Shown here: one piece after another, positions 1-8,546 of the stretch
Layout of the letters: each line of letters begins with the position of its first letter
How positions within the stretch are numbered: position 1 is the first letter of the stretch
Assembly (NCBI GenBank): GCA_016873165.1
Contig: VGXV01000028.1
Span: forward strand, 1 to 47,095
Source: Planctomycetota bacterium
GTDB lineage: Bacteria; Planctomycetota; Brocadiia; Brocadiales; Brocadiaceae
Length of the DNA stretch: 47,095 bases
Reading direction: 5' to 3'
Program-made: the position numbers and the translations under genes
The notes under the pieces: generated by a model
What the model saw: the letters and a program-made list of their open reading frames with translations, nothing else
What the model was told of the DNA's origin: nothing
Databases searched by the model: none

Positions 1-126
1 CGCCAACCCATGCTTCGACAATACACGCGTTATTACCGACGTTAACGTCGTCTTCCCATGATCTACATGCCCTATCGTCCCTATGTTTAAATGCGGCTTC
101 GTTCGCTGAAATACTTCTTTAGCCAT
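1..126 (-). CDS. tuf: Elongation factor Tu, N-terminal fragment (runs off the window)
   Basis: The reverse strand from 126 reads [20 protein letters not shown] and continues into [15 protein letters not shown], the start of EF-Tu with its P-loop (GHVDHGKT). EF-Tu is the GTPase that delivers aminoacyl-tRNA to the ribosome. Only 42 residues are present; the rest lies left of the window. A purine-rich Shine-Dalgarno (AAAAGGGG) sits 6 bases before the ATG. It is the last gene of a tRNA-tuf transcription unit coming from the right, so it is probably co-transcribed with the four tRNAs. Confidence 0.97.
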   Translation of the reverse strand, partial: MAKEVFQRTKPHLNIGTIGHVDHGKTTLTSVITRVLSKHGLA

Positions 127-201
127 TAGCTACCCCTTTTATGTTAGTATTATCACTCTGATACAATTATTTCAAAATTATCTTTTTTATATTTTATCTG
201 G

Positions 202-273
202 AGCTGCTGATGGGATTTGAACCCATGACCTCGTCCTTACCAAGGACGTGCTCCACCACTGAGCTACAGCAGC
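202..273 (-). tRNA. tRNA-Thr (anticodon GGT)
   Basis: The reverse strand folds as a cloverleaf: the acceptor stem GCTGCTG pairs with CAGCAGC, the anticodon stem CGTCC/GGACG holds loop TTGGTAA (anticodon GGT), and the T arm has the usual TTCAAAT loop. No CCA is encoded. It is the tRNA nearest tuf, the position of thrT in the E. coli tufB operon. Confidence 0.95.
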
Positions 274-561
274 AAATGCTTAATTTTCAACTATATACAA
301 CTATTCTTTATTTCCCCAACGACACTTTCTCGGAAAAACCAGAATTTATCAAATATAACAAAAAAAATGTAAATGTCAAATAAAATAAATCATATTTTAC
401 ACATCTGCCCCAACCCAAGGTTTAATCACTTACAAATAACCGATAATCGGACAAATTGTACGTAATTATCGCACCCAGAGGCAGTACATTTTCTACCCCT
501 GAATACAATGCATTCAAAATAAGGCTTTATGCTGAAAACCTCACATATCTTAAATATAAAA

Positions 562-632
562 AGCGGGCGATGGGAATCGAACCCACATGACTAGCTTGGA
601 AGGCTAGGGCTCTACCATTGAGCTACGCCCGC
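562..632 (-). tRNA. tRNA-Gly (anticodon TCC)
   Basis: The reverse-strand acceptor stem GCGGGCG pairs with CGCCCGC. The anticodon arm CTAGC-CTTCCAA-GCTAG gives anticodon TCC, and the T loop is TTCGATT. CCA is not encoded. It lies about 290 bases upstream of tRNA-Thr(GGT); I see no gene in the AT-rich stretch between them. It corresponds to glyT in the conserved tRNA-tuf order. Confidence 0.95.
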
Positions 633-745
633 AGAAAAATCAACAACCACATAAATTTATGTTACGTTTATAAGTTCACCGCTTTGCCAAGTATACGCCA
701 TGGTGCTTAATATGCTGCAAAAATACAACCACAAACTATTTATGG

Positions 746-827
746 TGGGTGGAGGAGGATTCGAACCTCCGTAGGCTATGCCAACAGATTTACAGTCTGT
801 CCCCTTTGGCCACTCGGGTATCCACCC
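746..827 (-). tRNA. tRNA-Tyr (anticodon GTA)
   Basis: This is a class II tRNA with a long variable arm. The acceptor stem GGGTGGA pairs with TCCACCC, the anticodon stem-loop CAGAC-TGTAAAT-CTG gives GTA, and the T arm is GGAGG-TTCGAAT-CCTCC. The 82-nt length fits a bacterial tRNA-Tyr. It corresponds to tyrU of the tufB operon. Confidence 0.95.
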
Positions 828-958
828 CTCTGATATTTTATTTAATATTTCAGGAGAACAATTTACCTTTTGCAATCTGAATTACGGTACGAATTATACG
901 GGAAAAAACTCTCATTGCAAAACAATCTTTTTCGCATGGACAAATGATAAATTTATTA

Positions 959-1030
959 AGCTAGCGGTGGGACTCGAACCCACAACCTGCGGTTTACAAA
1001 ACCGCTGCTCCGCCATTGAGCTACGCTAGC
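959..1030 (-). tRNA. tRNA-Thr (anticodon TGT)
   Basis: The acceptor stem GCTAGCG pairs with CGCTAGC. The anticodon arm GCGGT-TTTGTAA-ACCGC gives anticodon TGT, and the T loop is TTCGAGT. It is first in the tRNA-tuf unit, as thrU is in E. coli, and lies directly downstream of a candidate promoter at 1047-1076. Confidence 0.95.
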
Positions 1031-1046
1031 ACGGCGAAGCGATAAT

Positions 1047-1076
1047 ATTATCAAAACATTAAGATTATTCAAGCAA
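1047..1076 (-). promoter_or_regulatory. Candidate sigma70 promoter of the tRNA-tuf unit
   Basis: On the reverse strand TTGCTT (1076-1071) and GATAAT (1052-1047) are separated by 18 bases, with the first tRNA starting 17 bases after the -10 element. The position is right for a stable-RNA promoter, but the -35 element matches consensus in only four of six positions. Confidence 0.5.
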
Positions 1077-1153
1077 AATTTATACTTAAATTTGCACTTC
1101 TGTTATGTTATTTTTGAATTGTTTAATAATTTCTTACGTAACAGAGTCTTTAA

Positions 1154-2293
1154 TTACATATTTTCAATGTACCCATTGTAATTTCTTTTAATTTCTTCAA
1201 TGCTATCTCTTCCAAATTTCTCTGTAAAAGCCCTTGCTATTTCGAATGCTACCATTGCTTCACAAACAACAGATGCAGCGGGAACCGCACAAATATCCGA
1301 TCTTTCATATGATGCCTCTACTGGTTCCTTTGTCAGTAAATCTACCGACTTTAAAGGCTTTTTTAATGTTGGAATGGGCTTCATAAACGCTCTTGCAACG
1401 ATATCCTCTCCATTACTAATCCCACCTTCTATCCCCCCTGCATTATTTGTAAGTCTTTTGAAACCAGCGGTTACTGACTTTCCTCCTCCAGAATTTTCAT
1501 AAAATATCTCATCATGGGCTTGCGACCCAAATCTATCCGCATTTTCAAACCCCGCGCCAATTTCAACTGCCTTAACTGCCTGTATTGACATGAGTGCAAA
1601 AGCAAGCCTTGCGTCCAGCTTTAAGTCCCATTGAGTATGGTTCCCTAGTCCAATGGGTACCCCATTCACCACCACCTCTATAATACCACCAAGGGAATCA
1701 CCCATTTCAACAGCCCGTTTTATCTTATCAATAATTTTGCTTTCGATATCCACATCTATACAATACACCTTGCTATTATCACGGATTTCAACCGTCTTTT
1801 CTCTATCATCCTCTAATTGTTTTTTAGAATTAATTCCGCCAATACCTTTGACATAACCAAAAACGTTTATGTTGAAGTGAGAAAGCAATATTTTACATAC
1901 CGCACCAACCGCGACCCTTGCGGCTGTCTCCCTTGCACTCGCACGTTCCAATATATTCCTTGCGTCTTTGTGACCGTATTTAATCACACCTGCCAAATCC
2001 GCATGACCGGGACGCGGCCTTGTGACCGCAGGCAGTTCATCAATCTTATAATCACTGTTTTTTATCATTAAACAAATCGGGCTTCCTAACGTTATATTAT
2101 TTCTTATGCCAGAGAGAATTTCCACACGGTCTGCTTCGATTTTCATTCTTCCCCCTCTGCCAAATCCGCCTTGCCTGCGTCTCAACTCCTTATCTATTAA
2201 TTCTTTATCAAGAAATACCCCGGCCGGAAATCCTTCCAAAACCGAAACCAAGCATTTTCCGTGCGATTCTCCCGCTGTTTTGAAATATAACAT
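1154..2293 (-). CDS. aroC: Chorismate synthase
   Basis: The enzyme converts 5-enolpyruvylshikimate-3-phosphate to chorismate, the last step of the shikimate pathway, using reduced FMN. The 379-residue product starts MLYFKTAGESHGK (the GESHG signature at residues 8-12). It has the long central block HADLAGVIKYGHKDARNILERA with the conserved SARETAARVAVGAV after it, and the C-terminal NNAGGIEGGISNG and KPIPTLKKPL motifs that bind FMN and substrate. The length is normal for the family. It lies just upstream of the tRNA-tuf unit on the same strand and is divergent from lolC/E, with 111 bases between the two starts. No feedback leader is visible. Confidence 0.97.
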   Translation of the reverse strand: MLYFKTAGESHGKCLVSVLEGFPAGVFLDKELIDKELRRRQGGFGRGGRMKIEADRVEILSGIRNNITLGSPICLMIKNSDYKIDELPAVTRPRPGHADLAGVIKYGHKDARNILERASARETAARVAVGAVCKILLSHFNINVFGYVKGIGGINSKKQLEDDREKTVEIRDNSKVYCIDVDIESKIIDKIKRAVEMGDSLGGIIEVVVNGVPIGLGNHTQWDLKLDARLAFALMSIQAVKAVEIGAGFENADRFGSQAHDEIFYENSGGGKSVTAGFKRLTNNAGGIEGGISNGEDIVARAFMKPIPTLKKPLKSVDLLTKEPVEASYERSDICAVPAASVVCEAMVAFEIARAFTEKFGRDSIEEIKRNYNGYIENM

Positions 2294-2404
2294 TCAATGC
2301 CTCCAATAACAGTAAATTATTAATTGCTTATTGCAATTTAATTGTGCTAGAATTCCAAAATTATATACATAATACTTTTAAATACAATCCGAATTTAAAC
2401 TTAA

Positions 2405-3667
2405 ATGTACAAACTTTTTATTTGTTTTCGTTATTTGCGCAGCAGAAAAATATCGTTTTTTGCGATAGCCGGCGTTGCCGTGGGAGTCATGACGCTAATC
2501 GTTGTCCTCTCTGTTATGAATGGATTCGATCAGGAATTACGAAGCAGAATCAGGGGAACACTGACACATATCATCATAACAAAGGGAGGCATGTACGGCC
2601 TTGAAAATTACCAACAGGTAATGGAAAAAATTAAAACTACGAAACATGTATCTGCCTGTGCGCCTTTTGTTGAAGGCCCTGCGCTTATAAAAATACGGGG
2701 GAGAAAAGAATTTGTCTATTTTAAAGGAATCGATCCCCTTGCAGAAGCAACCGTAGGAGATTTTAATAGTTTTATATCACCCTTCGGGAAACAACCCGAA
2801 GATTTACAAAAAACTCATGGAGAAAAACAAACAGCAAGCACATTTTGCGGCATAGAACTCGTAAGAATCGGCCCCGGCGATCCGGAAACAGACCCTATAA
2901 GTTTCGTACAAAAAGGCGAACAGATAGTGCTGGTAACACTAAAACAATGGGATAAAATCAGCGTAAAGGCATTCATTTTTGAAGGAATGTTTAAATCTGG
3001 GATGTACGATTTTGATAAGAATTACGTATATATCCCTCTTTCCGAAGCACAGGAATTAACGGGTATAAAAGAAAAAAATGCCGTCTCCGGTATAAGCGTA
3101 AAACTTGATGATTATCGCTATGCAAACGAAGTGCGCGACACGTTGCAGGCGTCTTTGGGCTTTGAATATTATGTGCAAACATGGGAGGATGCAAGAAGGA
3201 CGTTCCTGACCGCAGTAATGCTAGAGAGACGTGTTATGGCATTTATCCTTTTTTTCATCATCGTTGTCGCAGGGTTTAATATATTGGCAATCCTGACCAT
3301 GATTGTACTGGAAAAATCAAAGGACATCGGCATATTAAAAGCCTTGGGGGCCACTACCCAAGGCATTATGTCCATTTTTCTTTTAAACGGACTATTTATT
3401 GGCGTCATAGGCTCATGTGCCGGAGCTGCCATAGGACTTTCTGTTGTTTTACGTATTAACTGGTTAGAAAACGTAATATATAATTTATCCGGATGGAGAC
3501 CTTTTCCTCCGGAAGTATATTATTTTGACAAGATACCTACCGTCATCAAACCTTTAAGCATACTACTGACCATTTTTATCGCAATAATCAGCAGTGTAAT
3601 TTTCAGCATCTATCCCGCTGTTAGAGCCGCAAGACTTGACCCCGTTGAAACCCTGCGGTATGAATAA
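2405..3667 (+). CDS. Lipoprotein-releasing ABC transporter permease, LolC/LolE family
   Basis: This is an inner-membrane permease of the LolCDE type, which extracts lipoproteins from the inner membrane for transfer to the outer membrane. The 420 residues begin with a cytoplasmic stub (MYKLFICFRYLRSRK) and a first membrane helix (about 16-38, ISFFAIAGVAVGVMTLIVVL), followed by the family motif SVMNGFDQELRSRI. A large periplasmic domain spans about 45-270, and three helices follow near the C-terminus. The ending, YPAVRAARLDPVETLRYE, is the classic MacB/FtsX-superfamily tail. No LolD ATPase is adjacent, so the partner must be elsewhere. LolC and LolE cannot be told apart by eye; diderm bacteria outside the proteobacteria often have a single such gene. 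Confidence 0.92.
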   Translation: MYKLFICFRYLRSRKISFFAIAGVAVGVMTLIVVLSVMNGFDQELRSRIRGTLTHIIITKGGMYGLENYQQVMEKIKTTKHVSACAPFVEGPALIKIRGRKEFVYFKGIDPLAEATVGDFNSFISPFGKQPEDLQKTHGEKQTASTFCGIELVRIGPGDPETDPISFVQKGEQIVLVTLKQWDKISVKAFIFEGMFKSGMYDFDKNYVYIPLSEAQELTGIKEKNAVSGISVKLDDYRYANEVRDTLQASLGFEYYVQTWEDARRTFLTAVMLERRVMAFILFFIIVVAGFNILAILTMIVLEKSKDIGILKALGATTQGIMSIFLLNGLFIGVIGSCAGAAIGLSVVLRINWLENVIYNLSGWRPFPPEVYYFDKIPTVIKPLSILLTIFIAIISSVIFSIYPAVRAARLDPVETLRYE

Positions 3668-3708
3668 ATTTCTTTTAATCAAATCAAAACCAGAATAAAT
3701 CAAATTTG

Positions 3709-3737
3709 TTGACAATAGTGAAAATTGCTGTTAGCAT
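3709..3737 (+). promoter_or_regulatory. Sigma70-type promoter upstream of the DnaJ-TPR / purC block
   Basis: TTGACA (3709-3714) is followed after exactly 17 bases by TAGCAT (3732-3737). The elements lie between the end of lolC/E and the DnaJ-domain gene, so the transcript would start near 3744 and give a leader of about 150 bases. Confidence 0.6.
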
Positions 3738-3893
3738 TGACCCAGTTATTTTGGAAATGAAACATTTTTTACCGGATATTTGAAGTTTTTCTGCGGAAAA
3801 ATACCCCCACAAATATTTGAACATTCGTTTAGCCAAAATCACATTGTAGTAAGCAACTACTCCGTTTATTTATTAATAATTCTCAGTTTCATC

Positions 3894-4715
3894 ATGGTAA
3901 ATTATTATAATATCCTTGAAGTGCATGAAGAAGTAAGCGCTGAAGAAATAAAACGCTCATTCCGCACCCTGATCAAAAAATATCATCCGGATACAAATGG
4001 CCCCAACAAGTCATGGGCGGAATCAAAAACAAAAATCATCATACAGGCATATAAAACACTTTCCAACTCACATTCCCGCAAACAATATGACTTGCTTTTT
4101 CGTCATTCCCGGCACAAACAAGATACTGTTCGGGAAACAAAACAAAAAACGCCTGCTAACGAATCGGAAAAAATCACCATAGATATTCGCATAATTTTTT
4201 CCTATCTTCTCAATGGACATGCAAGCAAAGCAATTGAAAAATATGAATATTTGTTAAATGCTTCCCCGGATTTAGATTTCTTTCTCCATCTTAATCATCG
4301 GGATTTTATCGATTGCAAATTTTTGCTGGCAGAGGCATATGAAAAATCCGGCAAATATGAAATTTCCATTAAACTTTACGAGTATATACTGGAAAAGGGA
4401 AAACAACTCTCCGACCGGCAACATTTACTGGAAGAGACAAAAGAAAGAATCAGAAATATTTATTGCCGTAAATTGACAAAAAAAGCCTCCCCGGATAAAG
4501 CCTTATTACATTATCAGAAATTACTCCAGTTGGATTTATGTAAAAATGAAAAAGCGTTTATTTACAAAAAAATGGCTGAATGTCATCTCAAATTACAGGA
4601 TTACGAAAACGCATTAAAACACCTTCATATTGCATTGTCCCTGAAACCGAAACTGCAGGGATTAAATAAACTCAAAATAAAACTCAACCAATACTTACAA
4701 AATAGCGTCATATAA
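3894..4715 (+). CDS. DnaJ-domain protein with TPR-like C-terminal half
   Basis: From the ATG at 3894 the product (273 residues) opens with a J domain, MVNYYNILEVHEEVSAEEIK, then the HPD loop in KKYHPDTNG and a final helix ending SRKQYDLLF. J domains stimulate the ATPase of Hsp70/DnaK. The remainder is helical and contains TPR-like pairs (AEAYEKSGKYEISIKLYEYI and AECHLKLQDYENALKHLHIA), typical protein-binding repeats. No Gly/Phe region or zinc-finger cysteines are present, so it is not DnaJ itself but a specialised co-chaperone. An upstream in-frame TTG at 3780 would add 38 hydrophobic residues; I prefer 3894 because the J domain starts there. It lies 21 bases before purC and is probably co-transcribed. 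Confidence 0.85.
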   Translation: MVNYYNILEVHEEVSAEEIKRSFRTLIKKYHPDTNGPNKSWAESKTKIIIQAYKTLSNSHSRKQYDLLFRHSRHKQDTVRETKQKTPANESEKITIDIRIIFSYLLNGHASKAIEKYEYLLNASPDLDFFLHLNHRDFIDCKFLLAEAYEKSGKYEISIKLYEYILEKGKQLSDRQHLLEETKERIRNIYCRKLTKKASPDKALLHYQKLLQLDLCKNEKAFIYKKMAECHLKLQDYENALKHLHIALSLKPKLQGLNKLKIKLNQYLQNSVI

Positions 4716-4736
4716 GAAAAGGACATTTTACAGACT

Positions 4737-5642
4737 ATGATTCAAAAAACACAACCCTTGCTAACCACCAACATTTCGCAACTTAAATTGCACAATCGCG
4801 GAAAAGTACGTGATATTTATGAAGTGAACGACGCTTTGCTTATCGTAACTACTGACCGTATCTCAGCGTTCGACGTGGTTCTCCCCAACGGAATCCCCTA
4901 TAAAGGAAGGGTGCTTACAGGATTATCAGAATATTGGTTCCACTACACATCTGACATCGCAGAGAATCATCTTATTACCACTAATTTAGATACTATTGAT
5001 AACGCGATTGTCAAACAACACAAAAGCCTCCTTCAGGGACGTTCCATGCTGGTGAAAAAAGTAAAAGTTATTCCGGTAGAATGCGTCATTCGTGGATATC
5101 TGGCAGGCTCAGGCTGGAAAGAATACCAAAAAACCCAGTCCATCTGCGGAATAAAGTTGCCTGCGGGACTAAAAGAATCCGACAAACTTCCGGAACCTAT
5201 TTTTACCCCTTCAACAAAAGCAACCACCGGCCATGATGAAAATATCCCCGTTTCGAAGGTAATCGACATGGTAGGAAAAACGTTAACCGATGAATTAAAG
5301 GAAAAAAGCCTGAAAATTTACACTACAGCACGTGAATATGCAAAGAGCAAAGGCATTATTATTTGTGACACCAAATTCGAATGGGGCATTACGCCAGAGA
5401 ACAAAACAATACTCATCGATGAAGTACTCACCCCAGACTCTTCAAGATTCTGGCCTCTTGAGAGCTATACACCAGGAAAACCACAACCCTCATACGACAA
5501 ACAGTTTATCCGCGACTATCTGGAAAGCATTCCGTGGGATAAAAATCCGCCAGCACCGGAACTCCCTCCCGATATAATTCAGAAAACGTCTGAAAAATAT
5601 CTGAACGCGTATAAAGTACTCACGGGCAAGAGTCTTATTTAG
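4737..5642 (+). CDS. purC: Phosphoribosylaminoimidazole-succinocarboxamide synthase (SAICAR synthetase)
   Basis: This is a cytoplasmic enzyme of de novo purine synthesis that joins aspartate to CAIR using ATP. The 301-residue length is that of the longer form of the family. Visible landmarks are the N-terminal RGKVRDIYEVNDALLIVTTD, the DRISAFDVVLPNGIPYKGRVL segment, VECVIRGYLAGSGWKEY, TPSTKATTGHDENI, and the C-terminal DEVLTPDSSRFWP. The ATG at 4737 follows the DnaJ-TPR gene by 21 bases, and the next gene begins 15 bases after its stop, giving a compact operon. No other purine gene is present here. Confidence 0.97.
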   Translation: MIQKTQPLLTTNISQLKLHNRGKVRDIYEVNDALLIVTTDRISAFDVVLPNGIPYKGRVLTGLSEYWFHYTSDIAENHLITTNLDTIDNAIVKQHKSLLQGRSMLVKKVKVIPVECVIRGYLAGSGWKEYQKTQSICGIKLPAGLKESDKLPEPIFTPSTKATTGHDENIPVSKVIDMVGKTLTDELKEKSLKIYTTAREYAKSKGIIICDTKFEWGITPENKTILIDEVLTPDSSRFWPLESYTPGKPQPSYDKQFIRDYLESIPWDKNPPAPELPPDIIQKTSEKYLNAYKVLTGKSLI

Positions 5643-5657
5643 TCTTTCACGAAATAA

Positions 5658-6479
5658 ATGAAGACGACCCAACAAACACTAAAGACCTATCTTGAAGTGG
5701 CGAATAACGCCGCACGGGAAGCAGGTACTATCCAGAAAAAACATTTCAGAAAATTAAACCCTTCCATGATTAATGAAAAGGCCGCGAACGATTTCGTTAC
5801 TGATGTGGATAAAAAGTCGGAAGAAATCATCAAAGATCACATTGCAAAACATTTCAGCGACCATGCCATATTAGCCGAAGAATCGAGTGCAAATACACAT
5901 GCCTCACCTTTCCTGTGGATCATCGACCCATTAGACGGCACCGCAAACTACATACACGGCGTGCCGGCTTTTGCAATTTCGATTGCTTTGGAAATAGAAG
6001 GAGAACTCTGCGTGGGGCTTGTGTATGACCCTTTAAGAGACGATGTCTTTACCGCAATAAAGGGACATGGCGCACGGAAAAACGGCAACCCCATACATGT
6101 ATCCCGCTCACAAAATATAAAAACCTCTCTTATCGCAACGGGCTTTCCCTTCAGAAAAAAACACATCGTTGATACCTATGTGAAGATATTCAGGGAATTA
6201 TTTAACCATGTGTCAGACCTAAGACGAGGAGGTTCTGCAAGCCTCGATCTTGCCTACACTGCGGAAGGGATATTTGGCGCTTTTTTTGAATATGCGTTGT
6301 CACCATGGGATATCGCGGCAGGCGCACTCTTAATTCAGGAAGCCGGGGGAATAACAACCGATTTCAGCGACAAGAACAACTATCTGAAAACAGGCAACAT
6401 CGTTGCCGGTTCAAAAACAATCCATACTGAACTGCTGAAAATAATCCAATCCAACGACCCCGATTATTTCAGGAAATAA
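5658..6479 (+). CDS. Inositol-monophosphatase-family protein (SuhB-like)
   Basis: The product is a Mg2+-dependent, Li+-sensitive phosphatase family member of 273 residues. The metal-binding motifs are visible: the EESS motif (LAEESSANTH, about residue 75), the signature WIIDPLDGTANYIHG (about 88-102), and the C-terminal SPWDIAAGALLIQEAGG (about 214-230), where the Asp completes the site. Substrates in the family include inositol monophosphate, histidinol phosphate and 3'-phosphoadenosine phosphates, so SuhB-like is as far as sequence goes. It directly follows purC and probably shares its transcript. The 72 bases after its stop hold nothing recognisable. Confidence 0.9.
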   Translation: MKTTQQTLKTYLEVANNAAREAGTIQKKHFRKLNPSMINEKAANDFVTDVDKKSEEIIKDHIAKHFSDHAILAEESSANTHASPFLWIIDPLDGTANYIHGVPAFAISIALEIEGELCVGLVYDPLRDDVFTAIKGHGARKNGNPIHVSRSQNIKTSLIATGFPFRKKHIVDTYVKIFRELFNHVSDLRRGGSASLDLAYTAEGIFGAFFEYALSPWDIAAGALLIQEAGGITTDFSDKNNYLKTGNIVAGSKTIHTELLKIIQSNDPDYFRK

Positions 6480-6551
6480 CAGAGTGCAGCAAGGATGCCA
6501 CCAAAATTATTGATCTGTCATACAGCTATCACAATTAAAAGAAATAGTCCG

Positions 6552-7188
6552 TCACAGTCCATCAAGAGGACTCCTGACCCCTTTGCCGCCTTTATTCAAA
6601 ACATGCGTATAAATCATTGTCGTACTCACATCTTTATGTCCCGGTAATTCTTGTACCGTACGGATATCATAACCATCTTCAAGTAAATGCGTTGCAAAAC
6701 TGTGGCGAAAGGTATGACATCTTGCCGGTTTACTGATTCCGGCTGCACGAACCGCAGCCTTTACTGCCTTTTGTAAAACCGTTTCATAAATATGGTGTCT
6801 CCGTTCTATCCCTGGTCTTGGATCAATAGAGCGATTGGAAGCCGGGAATACGTATTGCCATGCAAATTCTCTTTCAGCATTTGGATATTTTTTTGCAAGA
6901 GCAAAAGGTAAATAAACTGTGCCAAAACCCTCTTTCATTATTTATCCAGTTTAGTTGTTGTTTGAGCACTTCCTGGTAGAGAAACAAAATAGCGCTTAAT
7001 GCCTGATTCTGCGTAGAAGCAGACACCTTTCCCTCAACGGCAAGATGAGAAAGGAATTTACTGACTTCATGTTTTCCCATGTGTAATGGATGCCTTTTTT
7101 CATGAAAAAGGATACATCGTTTAATCCAATAAACATACGCTTCTTCTGTTCTCATGCTATAGTATTTTACCCTGATTGCATCACGCAC
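6552..7188 (-). pseudogene. Integron-type tyrosine recombinase (IntI-like), internally deleted and frameshifted
   Basis: Two overlapping reading frames are halves of one integron-integrase-like recombinase. The N-terminal half (7188-6874; coding similarity continues upstream to about 7225 as LPKPKLLDQ) has the core-binding domain: DAIRVKYYSMRTEEAYVYWI and ASTQNQALSAILFLYQEVL. The C-terminal half (6938-6552) starts [20 protein letters not shown], which in IntI-like proteins lies around residue 210. It keeps the catalytic HxxR ([11 protein letters not shown]), GHKDV and the nucleophile tyrosine (TMIYTH). The roughly 100 residues between, which carry the first catalytic arginine and the lysine, are missing; the junction falls around 6940-6950 and also shifts frame. 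The enzyme must be dead. Its 5' end faces cassette-like genes on the other strand, the normal integron geometry. Confidence 0.85.
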
Positions 7189-7373
7189 CTGATCTAATAA
7201 TTTAGGCTTGGGCAGGCATAATAGTTGCTCATCGTTTTAAAAAATAAAATATTGAAATATTTTAATGGTTATGATATATCAGCGGCAAAACATACGCGAA
7301 CTTTATTATATACCAAAATAGCCGTATAATAAGTCGCCTGTAAACGTATTAGGCAACATTACATGGAGGTTCA

Positions 7374-8021
7374 ATGAACATCTTCACACAGTTAGTTCTC
7401 GTCGTGGGAAAGATCACCCCACAAGGTGTCAATATGCTTGGTAGCGGTTTTATCATTTCAAATAGCGGCCTCGTTGTTACTCCTCGACATGTTATTGGCG
7501 ACAACGACAAAGACCTTGTTATCCTAGCCCCGCATATTCAAAATATGAATGAGTATCAGGATTTGTCAGATACAAGTTGCAAACCGGTCCGAGTCAACGT
7601 ACAAGAAATCGATCCAATAAAGGACATAACAATACTTAAAGCCGACCTCACATTCTCTGGGACTATTCCGCCGCTTGGTTCCTTTGACTCAACCAATATC
7701 GGAGAGGAAGTTGGAATCTTTGGGTTCCCTCATTGTGTAGAAGGGAGAAGATGTCTCACCTTTCAAAAAGCAGAGGTCGGCGCAAAGGTTCTTTTAGAGT
7801 CGACAGGCATTAAGTCAAAACACGCAGTAATCAATATTCAATCTCGTCCGGGGCAGTCTGGATCTCTTATTTTTAGTCTGAGAAACCAGCATATCAGTGG
7901 GATGCTAATGGGTGCGTGGATTCCACAAGGGGGAGGAATATCTTTGGGTGGCATTAATCCAAGAGAACTTCATCAAACGACTCACTGCATAAGTGCTGAG
8001 TACATTAAGGAGATGATGTGA
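7374..8021 (+). CDS. Trypsin-like serine protease, cassette-borne
   Basis: The 215-residue protein has the layout of a chymotrypsin/DegP-fold protease without PDZ domains. The family start is GSGFIISNSGLVVTPRHVIGD, with His of the triad in TPRHV. The Asp lies in DPIKDITILKAD, and the Ser in RPGQSGSLIF (GxSGS in place of the usual GNSGG). No signal peptide is present, so it probably acts in the cytoplasm. A good Shine-Dalgarno (GGAGG, 7365-7369) precedes the ATG. The stop overlaps the next start (TGATG), so the two are translationally coupled. It is the first gene after the dead integrase. Proteases of this stand-alone type are common in bacterial conflict and defence modules, but the role here is inference. 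Confidence 0.8.
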   Translation: MNIFTQLVLVVGKITPQGVNMLGSGFIISNSGLVVTPRHVIGDNDKDLVILAPHIQNMNEYQDLSDTSCKPVRVNVQEIDPIKDITILKADLTFSGTIPPLGSFDSTNIGEEVGIFGFPHCVEGRRCLTFQKAEVGAKVLLESTGIKSKHAVINIQSRPGQSGSLIFSLRNQHISGMLMGAWIPQGGGISLGGINPRELHQTTHCISAEYIKEMM

Positions 8022-8443
8022 TGAGCCTGACTATTCCTGATGGAAGCCTCGCCGACTACATTGCCGAGTTGAAACCTTACCAGCAAAACACCCTGAATGC
8101 CTTGCTGAAACAAAACGAACCAGAAAAGGTTGCAGAACTGTATATCTCTGCAAACGGACCTCAAAACAATGTGCCCTTTGGCGGCACAAGAGACACAAAG
8201 CCGTTTTGGGATAGATTCAAAGCCGAGCTCAGAAAGTTCGTTTGTGATGAAGAGTCCTATGCCGAAGATAAGAAGCGACTGGCAGACGAGACCAAAGCCA
8301 CACGAGCTTTGCTGATCTCCTCAATCTCTGCCGCTATCGGTGCGGCAATTGGCTATCCCGCAACTGTGCTAGTACCAGCGGTGGCAGTAATGCTAGGGAT
8401 AGTCGCGAAGATTGGAATCAAAGCGTATTGTAATGTTGCCTAA
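8021..8443 (+). CDS. Small protein with C-terminal membrane hairpin, partner of the protease
   Basis: I do not recognise the family. The 140 residues comprise a soluble helical N-terminal part (LADYIAELKPYQQNTLNALL, KVAELYI), a charged stretch rich in Lys/Glu/Asp (about 65-95), and a C-terminal hydrophobic region (about 98-135: ALLISSISAAIGAAIGYPA, then TVLVPAVAVMLGIVAKIGI) that could form two membrane helices. The start is the ATG at 8021 within TGATG, with AAGGAG just upstream. A GTG three bases earlier is also possible. Coupling to the protease implies they work together; the N-terminal part might be an adaptor. The stop codon lies inside a GCCTAAC box that begins an attC-like site, as is usual for integron cassettes. 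Confidence 0.7.
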   Translation: MSLTIPDGSLADYIAELKPYQQNTLNALLKQNEPEKVAELYISANGPQNNVPFGGTRDTKPFWDRFKAELRKFVCDEESYAEDKKRLADETKATRALLISSISAAIGAAIGYPATVLVPAVAVMLGIVAKIGIKAYCNVA

Positions 8444-8463
8444 CCAGCGGCTCAAGCTGACGG
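8438..8463 (+). other. Left half of an integron attC site
   Basis: GCCTAAC (R'' box) overlaps the stop of the preceding gene, followed after seven bases by TCAAGCTGACG. The aadA-type attC has TAAC, seven bases, then TCAAGCCGACG, the same spacing and nearly the same bases. The complementary right half is absent: 17 bases later the REP-type transposon begins. The site is therefore truncated. Confidence 0.6.
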
Positions 8464-8510
8464 AATGCAAATAGCAAATAGGGGTCACACCTTGATTAGT
8501 GATTATATAG

Positions 8511-8539
8511 TTGACAAGAGTAACCTACTTTGCTATCAT
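8511..8539 (+). promoter_or_regulatory. Strong sigma70 promoter of the transposase
   Basis: TTGACA (8511-8516), a 17-base spacer and TATCAT (8534-8539) lie just inside the left inverted repeat. The predicted transcription start (about 8546) coincides with the ATG at 8547, so the mRNA may be leaderless. Confidence 0.6.
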
Positions 8540-8546
8540 GCCTGCC

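Noticed and set aside
778-1029. Open frame on the plus strand across the tRNA-Tyr and tRNA-Thr genes
   Set aside because: It is antisense to two well-formed tRNAs, has no ribosome-binding site and no family features.
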